The notes under the pieces: model-generated
What the model saw: only the letters and a program-made list of their open reading frames with translations
Database searches by the model: none
What the model was told of the DNA's origin: nothing
Shown here: positions 43,801 through 51,098 of the stretch, piece after piece
How the letters are laid out: every line of letters begins with the position of its first letter
How positions within the stretch are numbered: position 1 is the stretch's first letter
Program-made: the position numbers and the translations under genes
Assembly: GCF_016863015.1 (NCBI RefSeq)
Contig: NZ_BOOB01000039.1
Coordinates: forward strand, 62,001 to 126,000
Length of the DNA: 64,000 bases
Direction: 5' to 3'
Origin: Microbispora amethystogenes
Lineage (GTDB): Bacteria > Actinomycetota > Actinomycetes > Streptosporangiales > Streptosporangiaceae

Positions 43801-44197
43801 GCTGACGGCCGGGGCGGTCCGCCTGACCGGCGGCGGCGCCGGGTGGTTCTTCCGCGGGCTGGTGCTGCTCACCGGGGTGTCGCTGCTGACGTTCGCGGTC
43901 TGGGACCCTGACGCGCGGGTGGCCGAGACTCAGCTCACGATCCGCGGCGTGGAGCGGCTCGACCACGGCTATCTGGGCGACTTGGGGGCGGAGGCCGTGC
44001 CGATCCTGGACCGGCTGCCCGAGCCCGACCGCAGTTGCGTGCTGCGGGACGTCGTGACGGCCAACCGTCTCGACCGGCCGGACTCCTGGAACGACTGGAA
44101 CCTCGCCCGCGCACGCGCCCGCCAGGTGCTGGCGAAGCGGCCGGTCCTGCCGGGCGGCGACTGCCCATCCTCGGACCGCGGATACGTCTACGACTGA
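40826..44197 (+). CDS. Sensor histidine kinase fused in frame to a DUF4173 membrane protein
   Basis: One uninterrupted frame of 1123 codons. Residues 1-345 are a complete kinase: two membrane helices (about 15-60), HAMP (MIRPLREMAAAAQTIAKGRYG), phospho-His in NVSHELRTPIAGL, N-box LANLLDNAVRHSPPGG and G-box IDDGPGIPPGE. Residues 360-520 are a low-complexity linker. From about 525 on there are roughly twelve membrane helices and a DUF4173 C-terminus (DPDARVAETQ, DSWNDWNLARARAR). ATG 41903 (residue 360) has AAGGGGAACC upstream, so the membrane part may also be, or only be, translated separately. In relatives the two are usually separate genes, as I recall. Confidence 0.78.
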   Translation: MRPLDFLGRIKVKLGIVIVLAVVAAFVVNEVGINSGLTRDLRIAIAVALAMVMVQFLARGMIRPLREMAAAAQTIAKGRYGLRVTATSRDEVGELARAFNAMAADLAEVDRQRRELVANVSHELRTPIAGLQAVLENVVDGVSPPDLDTLGTALAQTQRLGRLVAQLLDLSRLDSGARLIEPENLDLASLCRQAVSEASIARDDVTVESAVPPGTVLAADPALLAQVLANLLDNAVRHSPPGGRVRVETRAAGPAVEISVIDDGPGIPPGERARVFERFSRLDAGRAADAGGAGLGLAIAKEIAELHGGTITVADPPPERNGHAPAEGCRMVVALPRHRDPATGEGPDAPLHAGERRGTMNAKQAGEGRPGDQHEAAGPPAAPREAGLRNGALVDGALTDGGAERGAVAAGPAERHDVVPAAPAEAGVRDGLLVDGNAGRGVSTAGHGEHGVVSAVPASPASPASPVRPDGDSAREHAMDDVRDGTRGAERGEEHRQGVMASWGEGRTGRGPASPPAGSAAGPPVTWPYAALAQARAGRSARAALGAGLGMVGGFLAGLIAAAVLGVYGEGLLGAAAILLFTVGGAAAGAAFGSSPVHRYSGAPHGTQQGTPGEAPQEETPWSEAPAYVPPPLFPRPDLPDAPRWLLPAAAAAGLVAAVALPYASAGLGSVLTAVALGAAAFPAVLPRRRGRLTPWTVALGLLAYALVAVALFRDAEWLVAPVLLAAFAVGSLALSGGGRGWLGVIRGGISVVFAMLPVPWFLAGPVRDLARRSRVLPTLVGAAVTVVLLGVFGLLFASADAVFSAFVGDLLRTPDWAWDLPYRIFVFCVFAVLAVAAVLVGLRPVAEPAPPDLRMSLGRQVWMIPLIGLNLLFAAFVTVQITVLFGGSRRVLSTAGLTYAEYARSGFFELVTVSVFVLGIVAGAVALLRRQSRADRRLLAALLGLLCAFTLVVLASALHRLGLYTDAYGLSRLRASVEATIWWLGAVFVLVLTAGAVRLTGGGAGWFFRGLVLLTGVSLLTFAVWDPDARVAETQLTIRGVERLDHGYLGDLGAEAVPILDRLPEPDRSCVLRDVVTANRLDRPDSWNDWNLARARARQVLAKRPVLPGGDCPSSDRGYVYD

Positions 44198-44213
44198 CCC
44201 GAGCCCGACCGGT

Positions 44214-44306
44214 CCCGTGCCCGACCGACCCCAAGCCGACTGATCCCGTGCCCGACCGACCCCAAGCCGACTGATCCCGTGTCCGAGTGGCCCCAGGCCG
44301 ACCGAC
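44214..44306. repeat. 31-bp tandem repeats at the end of the DUF4173 gene
   Basis: Two perfect 31-base units (44214-44244 and 44245-44275) and a degenerate third (44276-44306) are followed by half-units to about 44343. Each unit contains CCGACTGA, resembling the CGACTGA that forms the gene's own end (stop at 44195-44197). The array fills most of the 261-base gap before the next gene; I see nothing else there. Confidence 0.85.
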
Positions 44307-44458
44307 CCTGTGCCCGACCGATCCCGTGCCCGACCGACAGTACGCCCGACTGGCTCACGCTCGGGGTCCGCGTACCCGGCTCTGGTTACGGTGCGCAGGC
44401 CATGACCTGAGCACCGCAACGTGAGCGCCGTAATTGAGCACTGTGGCCTGAGCGTGGT

Positions 44459-45325
44459 TCAGCCCGCGAGGACCTGGCGTAGTGTGACGGCGAAGTTGTC
44501 GGGGTCGCCCGGCGCGCCGAACGTGTCGTCGAGGAACCCGCCGTGGTTGCTGGGGAACGTCACGGGCTCGGTGCCGAGCCGCTCGGCGACCGCCAGGCCC
44601 CCGCGACAGGCCAGCTGCCCCTCCGACTCGACGCCGACGCCGACCACGACGCGGGTCGGGGCCGCGCGCAGCGCCTCGAAGTCGGGCTCGTAGTGGGTGC
44701 AGGTCACGAGGTTCTGCGCGAACAGCGGGTCCTCGCGGGTGCCGTCGTCCTCGGCCGGCAGCCCGAAGTCGGCCGGGTTCGGCCTGGGCTGGTCGGCGAA
44801 GTCCGCCGGGATCTCGCCCTGGTGGCTGACGATCGCGATGAACTTCACCATCGCCGGGCCGAAGCCCTCCTTGTCGTACGTCTGCCGGATGTCGGCGACG
44901 GCGGCGAGCGCCTGCTCCCGGTCGGGCAGCAGCCGGGCGGTGGGGGGCTCGTGCGCGACGAGCGTGCGCACCTGCTCCGGATGCCGGGCCACGAGCGCGA
45001 GCCCGTTGACCGCGCCGCCGCTGCTGGCGAAGATGTCCACGGGCCCGCCGCCGAGCGCGTCGATCAGCCGGTGCAGGTCGTCGGCGTGCAGCTCGGGCGT
45101 CGACTCGGCGGCGCCGTCGGTGCGGGTGCTCCGCTCGATCCCGCGGGGGTCGTAGGTCACCACCGTGCGATCCTCGAAGTGCCCCGCCAGGGCGGTGAAC
45201 CCCCGCGCGTCCATCGGAGATCCGATCATCAGCAGGATCGGCGCGTCGCTCTCCCCGGCCTCGCGCACGTCGTAGTACAGGGTGCAGCCGGGCACCTCAA
45301 GGGTGTGGGTCCTGGGCTCGGTCAC
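44459..45325 (-). CDS. Alpha/beta hydrolase
   Basis: A 288-residue alpha/beta-hydrolase fold protein. Visible parts are the oxyanion region LLMIGSPMDARGF, VVTYDPRGIERS, the nucleophile elbow IFASSGGAVNGL (a variant with Ser-Ser-Gly-Gly), and a late NHGGFLDD that supplies the probable catalytic His. GTG 45325 has GAGGAG eight bases upstream. Substrate unknown. Confidence 0.83.
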   Translation of the reverse strand: MTEPRTHTLEVPGCTLYYDVREAGESDAPILLMIGSPMDARGFTALAGHFEDRTVVTYDPRGIERSTRTDGAAESTPELHADDLHRLIDALGGGPVDIFASSGGAVNGLALVARHPEQVRTLVAHEPPTARLLPDREQALAAVADIRQTYDKEGFGPAMVKFIAIVSHQGEIPADFADQPRPNPADFGLPAEDDGTREDPLFAQNLVTCTHYEPDFEALRAAPTRVVVGVGVESEGQLACRGGLAVAERLGTEPVTFPSNHGGFLDDTFGAPGDPDNFAVTLRQVLAG

Positions 45326-45454
45326 GTGCTCGCTCCTCTTCGGCGGGTGGAATCGGACCGGCGGAAGCGAGAGCTCTCCATCACGGTCAGTCACACCCTA
45401 TATCGAACACTCCATCGAATGCGGCCCGAACGGCGAATCGGAGCGGCGCAATCG

Positions 45455-46096
45455 TCACAGGGCCGCGCGGGCCTCCGCGACCTGCCGCGCGACTCCCTCG
45501 GCGCCGCTCTCCTCGGCGAGCTGTGCCGCCTCGCCGAGCAGCCGCAGGGCGTCCTCCCCGCGGTGCTGCGCGGCGGCGATGTAGGCCAGCCCGACCAGGT
45601 TGGCGGCGACGCCCGGCTGGAAACCGATCTCCCGGCGCAGCCGCGCCGACTCCTCCAGAAGCTCCCGCGCCGGCTCCAGCCGTCCGGCCAGATGCTCGGC
45701 GATACCCAGATGCCTGAGCGCGTACGACATCGTCAGCGTGTCGCCGGTCGCCTCGGCGAGTTCGTACGACCGCCGCAACGCGGCCCCGGCCGCCTCGTGG
45801 TCGCGCCGCACGACCTGCTGGAAGCAGCCGATCCAGAAGAGCGCCTCGCCCTCGCCGCGCAGGTCGCCGAGCCGCCGGTAGAGATCGGCGGCGCGTTCGA
45901 ACAGGTCCTGCTCGCGGGGGTCCTCCTCGCCGCTCTCCAGGAACCGCGCGTGGACGACCCGCCCGCGCGCCAGGGCGAGATCGGCCTCGACCGCGTCCAG
46001 CTCCCGACCGGCGTCGGCGAGAGCCGAGGCGTCGCCGCCGAAGACCGCCCGCTCGTAGAGGGTTCCGGCCCGTTCGAGCCGTGGGTCGCCGCTCAT
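45455..46096 (-). CDS. TPR protein
   Basis: A 213-residue helical protein with at least three tetratricopeptide repeats (DLFERAADLYRRLGDLRGEG, AALRRSYELAEATGD, ARELLEESARLRREIG, DALRLLGEAAQLAEESG). It has no catalytic domain, signal or membrane helix, so it is probably an interaction module. AGAGGGGA precedes ATG 46096. It is divergent from the next gene and follows the same direction as the hydrolase, 129 bases apart. Confidence 0.8.
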   Translation of the reverse strand: MSGDPRLERAGTLYERAVFGGDASALADAGRELDAVEADLALARGRVVHARFLESGEEDPREQDLFERAADLYRRLGDLRGEGEALFWIGCFQQVVRRDHEAAGAALRRSYELAEATGDTLTMSYALRHLGIAEHLAGRLEPARELLEESARLRREIGFQPGVAANLVGLAYIAAAQHRGEDALRLLGEAAQLAEESGAEGVARQVAEARAAL

Positions 46097-46220
46097 GCTC
46101 GGTCCCCTCTGTGATCACCAGTGCTGTGATCATCGGTGCGAGGCCGCGAGTCTACTCCCGGGACGGTGTCCAGTACGATCCACGAGGTGGTCGGGAGAGG
46201 GCGAGGGGGGCCGCTGATCG

Positions 46221-47417
46221 ATGGACAGCGCTCTGTACGTCTTCGTCGAGGACCTGCGCGCCGAGGGAGTGCGCGGGCTGCTCGACCGGGCCTCCACGTA
46301 CGGCGTACGCGGCGTCGCGGTGGCCGCGGCCTATCACCAGGCCAGGGACGTCACCCCGCACGGCGCCACACGGCTGACGCTGCGCGGTGACGGCGTCCAC
46401 TTCCCACCGCCGGAGGATCTGTTCGGCGGGCTGCGCCTGGCTCCGCCCGTGCAGCCGGGGGCGGACGACCGGCCGGTAGAGGAACTGCGCGCGGCCTGCG
46501 CCGAACGGGGGATGCGGCTGCACGGCTGGACGGTCTTCCTGCGCAACGCCGCGATCGGCCTGGCCTGCCCCGACGTGACGGTGGAGAACTGCTTCGGCGA
46601 CCGCGGCGCTCCGACTGACCTGTGTCCCGCGCACCCCGACGTGCGGGCGTACGCCGTGGCGCTGGCCCGGGCCGTCGCCCGGCAGGGGGTGGACACGGTC
46701 GTGGCCGAGTCGCTGCACTTCGCGCCCTTCGGCTACGAGCGGTGCTCGGTGCCGCTCGGCCCGATGGACGCCTTCCTGTTCGGCCTGTGCTTCTGCCCCC
46801 ACTGCATGAGCCGGGCCGCCGACCTCGGGGTGAACGCCGAGACGGCGAGGCAGGAGTGCGCGAGGATCGTCGGGGGCGTGCTGGACGGCGATCCCCCGGC
46901 GGAGGGCGAGGTCACGCGGGCGGCGCTGACGGCCTACGCGGGACCGGAGGCGGTGGCGTACGCGCGGGCCCGCTCCGAGAGCGTCACCTCGCTGGTGGGA
47001 GAGGTCGCGGCCGCAGTCACGGCGGAGGGCGCGCGGCTGACGTTCACGGACGCGACGGGAGCGGCGAAGGGCTACGCCCACGGGCTGCCCTCGGCCGGTC
47101 TGGCCGCGCACGACTCCTGGCAGCTCGGGATCGACCTGGTCGCGCTCGGCGACATCGTCCCGTCGTTCGCGGTCCTCGGCTACGCCCGGGACCCCGCCCG
47201 GATCGCCGACGACGTCGCCGCCTACCGCCGGTCGATCGGCAAGAACCCCGAACTGCGCGTCGTGCTGCGACCGGGCGCCCCCGACACCGACTCGGCCGAC
47301 CGGCTCGCCGCCAAGGTCCGCGCCGCCCGTACGGCCGGGGCAGGCGCGGCCGACTTCCACGCATACGGCCTGGCCTCCTTCGACGCGCTCGCCCGCATCA
47401 CCGGCGCGCTCGCCTGA
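46221..47417 (+). CDS. Putative TIM-barrel glycoside hydrolase-like protein
   Basis: The 398-residue protein is predicted cytoplasmic. Alternating beta/alpha pattern, RLHGWTVFLRN, TVVAESLHFAPFGYE (a possible catalytic Glu) and LCFCPHCMSRAADLG recall the uncharacterised glycosidase-like TIM-barrel families, which carry a C-x-C-x-x-C cluster after the barrel strand. It has no signal peptide. It stands alone between a TPR gene and a convergent TetR gene. The family call is based on motif resemblance only. Confidence 0.55.
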   Translation: MDSALYVFVEDLRAEGVRGLLDRASTYGVRGVAVAAAYHQARDVTPHGATRLTLRGDGVHFPPPEDLFGGLRLAPPVQPGADDRPVEELRAACAERGMRLHGWTVFLRNAAIGLACPDVTVENCFGDRGAPTDLCPAHPDVRAYAVALARAVARQGVDTVVAESLHFAPFGYERCSVPLGPMDAFLFGLCFCPHCMSRAADLGVNAETARQECARIVGGVLDGDPPAEGEVTRAALTAYAGPEAVAYARARSESVTSLVGEVAAAVTAEGARLTFTDATGAAKGYAHGLPSAGLAAHDSWQLGIDLVALGDIVPSFAVLGYARDPARIADDVAAYRRSIGKNPELRVVLRPGAPDTDSADRLAAKVRAARTAGAGAADFHAYGLASFDALARITGALA

Positions 47418-47446
47418 AGCCCGAACCGCGCCGCTGGATGGGCCGA

Positions 47447-48091
47447 TCACCCGCCCGCCGGCGCTGATATCAGGGCGTCGGCGAGGGCGGCGAGACCGGC
47501 GGTGACCCGGGCCGCGTCGCACTCGCGCAGCACGGCGGTGACGTGCTCGGCGGCGAGCGGGGCGAGCAGCGCGTGGGCGAGGTAGTCGGCGTCCGCGCCG
47601 GGGCGTGCCTCGGCGAGCAGGATCGCCAGGTGGCGGTGCCAGAAACGGTAGGCGCCGATCCGATACCTGGCTCCGGGGCTCGCGGTCTCGGAGACGCGCA
47701 GCAGATCGAGGTATTCGACGAGGTAGTCGGCGTAGGCCGCGACGAACGCCCGCACCCGGTCGCCCGCTGAGGCGCCGGGCCCCAGCGGCGGCGGCCCGGA
47801 CAGGATGCGCTCCTGCAGGTCCCGTTCCTTGTCGTCGAGCAGGGCCGCCACGAGCCCCGACTTGTCCCCGAACCGGCGGAACAGCGTGCCCTTGCCCACC
47901 CCGGCCTCCGCCGCCACCGCGTCCATCGAGACGGCCTCGACCCCGTGCTCGCGGAACAGCTTCGCCGCCGCCTCCTGCACCCGTCGCCGGTTGCGGGCGG
48001 CGTCGGCACGCTCGCGGGGCGGGTCGGCCAGCAGGGAGGTGAGGTCTCTTGACGAACCGGACTGTGGTCCGCTAATTTCTGAGCTGTTCAC
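47447..48091 (-). CDS. TetR family transcriptional regulator
   Basis: A 214-residue repressor. The N-terminal TetR domain (RRRVQEAAAKLFREHGVEAV, then GVGKGTLFRRFGDKSGL) begins near residue 33. GTG 48091 is the first sensible start and gives a 30-residue polar lead. It is divergent from a rhodanese gene. Two copies of the palindrome GGACTGT(A/G)GTCC sit at and inside its 5' end, so it most likely represses itself and the rhodanese. Confidence 0.88.
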   Translation of the reverse strand: MNSSEISGPQSGSSRDLTSLLADPPRERADAARNRRRVQEAAAKLFREHGVEAVSMDAVAAEAGVGKGTLFRRFGDKSGLVAALLDDKERDLQERILSGPPPLGPGASAGDRVRAFVAAYADYLVEYLDLLRVSETASPGARYRIGAYRFWHRHLAILLAEARPGADADYLAHALLAPLAAEHVTAVLRECDAARVTAGLAALADALISAPAGG

Positions 48092-48109
48092 ACAAACGGA
48101 CTGTAGTCC
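48059..48109. promoter_or_regulatory. Pair of TetR operators between tetR and the rhodanese gene
   Basis: GGACTGTAGTCC (48098-48109) has perfect five-base arms around GT. A second copy with one change, GGACTGTGGTCC, lies at 48059-48070 inside the first codons of the TetR gene. Their centres are 39 bases apart. The stronger site lies in the 36-base gap between the divergent start codons. Confidence 0.65.
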
Positions 48110-48127
48110 AGTTAATTGGAGGACGCA

Positions 48128-48466
48128 ATGACCGCGCTCATCAGCAGGGACGAGCTCAAGGCCGCGATCGACGCCAGCGCCGTCACCGTCGTCGACGCGC
48201 TCGGCGGCGACTACTACGCCCAGCAGCACCTTCCGGGAGCGATTTCGCTCACGGAGGCGGAGGTGGCCGAGCGGGCCGCCGAACTGCTCCCGGACAGGAA
48301 CGCCCCGATCGTCACCTACTGCTCGAACCCCTCCTGCCCCAACAGTCAGGCCGTGGCCAACCGGCTGACCGCGCTCGGATACACCGACGTGCGCAAGTAT
48401 CGGGAAGGCATCCAGGACTGGGTCGAGGCCGGCCTGCCGGTGGAGTCCCTCACCACGGCGTCCTGA
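48128..48466 (+). CDS. Rhodanese-like domain protein
   Basis: A 112-residue single-domain rhodanese. The fold marks are VVDALGGDYYAQQHLPGAI and the active-site loop TYCSNPSCPNS with the persulfide-type Cys65 and a second Cys70. It may transfer or sense sulfane sulfur. ATG 48128 has GGAGGA upstream. It is probably controlled by the divergent TetR regulator, which would fit a sulfur or thiol stress response. Confidence 0.88.
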   Translation: MTALISRDELKAAIDASAVTVVDALGGDYYAQQHLPGAISLTEAEVAERAAELLPDRNAPIVTYCSNPSCPNSQAVANRLTALGYTDVRKYREGIQDWVEAGLPVESLTTAS

Positions 48467-48495
48467 CCGTTCGGGGTCCTGACCCTTCCGTACGC

Positions 48496-49491
48496 TCAGG
48501 CGGAGTCGCGGACGACCAGCTCGGTGGGGAGGACCACGGAGGCGGCCGGGCCGCCCCGCAGGAGGCCGAGCAGCAGCCGGACCATCGCGGCGGCCTGCTC
48601 GCTGACCGGGTGCCTGATCGTGGTGAGCGGCGGCTCGGTGTAGCGGGCCGCCTCGATGTCGTCGAAGCCGACGACCGCCACGTCGTCCGGCACCCGGCGG
48701 CCCGCCTGACGCAGGGCCTGCAGCGCCCCGATCGCCATGAGGTCGTTGGCCACGAACACGGCGTCGAGGTGCGGGTCGTCCTGGAGCAGGTGGCGCATGG
48801 CGACGGCGCCGGACTGCCGGGTGAAGTCGCCGACGGCGACGATCGAGCGGCGGTCGGAGTCGCGCAGCGCGTCGCGGTAGCCCGTGAGCCGGTCCTGGCC
48901 GCCGATCATGTCCTGCGGGCCGGCGATCGTGGCGATGCGCCGCCGGCCCCGGTCCAGCAGGTGGCGCACCGCCTTCTCCGCGCCGCCCACGTTGTCGTTG
49001 TCCACGTACGGCAGGGGCACGGGGACGGCCGGCCTGCCGTACGAGACGACGGGGACACCCATCCGCGCGAGGGCGGCGGGCAGCGGGTCGGCGCCGTGCA
49101 TGGAGATCAGCATGACCCCGTCGACGTGGCCGCCGGCGACGTAGCGCTCGATCCTCGCGTGGCTCTTGGGAGAGCCGGCGAGCATCAGCACGACCTGCCG
49201 GTCGGCGGCCTCCAGCTCAAGGCTGGCCGACCGGATGACCGTGGAGAACATCGGGTCCTCGGAGAAGACCCGGGTGGGCGGCTCCGACACCACCAGCGCG
49301 ACCGAGTCCGTCCGCTGGGTGACGAGGCTGCGCGCCGCCGAGTTGGGGACGTATCCCAGCTCGTCGACGGCGCGCATGACGGCATCCCTGATCTGCGGGG
49401 TCACCGTCAGCTGCCCGTTGACGACCCGGGAGACGGTCGCGCGGGACACTCCCGCCCGCGCCGCGACCGCCTCCAGCGTGGGTCGTTTCAT
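48496..49491 (-). CDS. LacI family repressor of the beta-1,3-glucan locus
   Basis: A 331-residue LacI/GalR regulator. The helix-turn-helix and hinge (LEAVAARAGVSRATVSRVVNG, then YVPNSAARSLVTQRTDSVAL) are followed by a periplasmic-binding-like sugar sensor domain. It lies 24 bases behind the GH1 beta-glucosidase gene in the same direction and is surrounded by GAGAGCGCTCTC palindromes, the kind of GCGC-centred site bound by this family. It is therefore the likely repressor of GH1, GH81 and GH16, with a short beta-glucoside such as laminaribiose as the probable inducer (inferred). Confidence 0.9.
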   Translation of the reverse strand: MKRPTLEAVAARAGVSRATVSRVVNGQLTVTPQIRDAVMRAVDELGYVPNSAARSLVTQRTDSVALVVSEPPTRVFSEDPMFSTVIRSASLELEAADRQVVLMLAGSPKSHARIERYVAGGHVDGVMLISMHGADPLPAALARMGVPVVSYGRPAVPVPLPYVDNDNVGGAEKAVRHLLDRGRRRIATIAGPQDMIGGQDRLTGYRDALRDSDRRSIVAVGDFTRQSGAVAMRHLLQDDPHLDAVFVANDLMAIGALQALRQAGRRVPDDVAVVGFDDIEAARYTEPPLTTIRHPVSEQAAAMVRLLLGLLRGGPAASVVLPTELVVRDSA

Positions 49492-49515
49492 GCGTCACCC
49501 TGTTTCATCGATCCC

Positions 49516-50895
<1,380 letters not shown>

Positions 50896-50931
50896 CCCTT
50901 CACAGCTCCCTGCACGATTCCTCCAACGAGA

Positions 50932-50943
50932 GAGAGCGCTCTC
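50932..50943. promoter_or_regulatory. LacI operator 1, GH1/GH81 intergenic region
   Basis: GAGAGCGCTCTC is a perfect 12-base palindrome, 37 bases before the GH1 TTG and therefore near its promoter. An identical copy occurs in front of the GH16 gene at 55530. Confidence 0.75.
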
Positions 50944-50971
50944 GCGCTCGCCGTGAAACTTTCCTTGCGCG

Positions 50972-51000
50972 TTGACAGCCTATTTCAGCACGCCTAGCGT
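50972..51000 (+). promoter_or_regulatory. Sigma-70-like promoter of the GH81 gene
   Basis: TTGACA (50972-50977) and TAGCGT (50995-51000) are spaced by 17 bases. Transcription would start around 51007, immediately before LacI operator 2, so the repressor would block the start region. Confidence 0.55.
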
Positions 51001-51008
51001 CAACCACG

Positions 51009-51024
51009 CTGAGAGCGCTTCCAG
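51009..51024. promoter_or_regulatory. LacI operator 2 at the GH81 transcription start
   Basis: CTGAGAGCGCTTCCAG is an imperfect 16-base dyad. Its left half GAGAGCGCT equals operator 1; the right half diverges in two positions. It overlaps the expected transcription start of GH81. Confidence 0.65.
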
Positions 51025-51098
51025 AAGTGCTGCCGGGTCGTGCCGCCGAATCCCGGAACGCCTCCCGCAGTCGTCGAACCCCCCAGCGGAGGTCGCCC

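Noticed and set aside
44198-44458. Coding potential of the repeat region after the DUF4173 gene
   Set aside because: The open frames there arise from the 31-bp tandem units and have no start with a ribosome-binding site.
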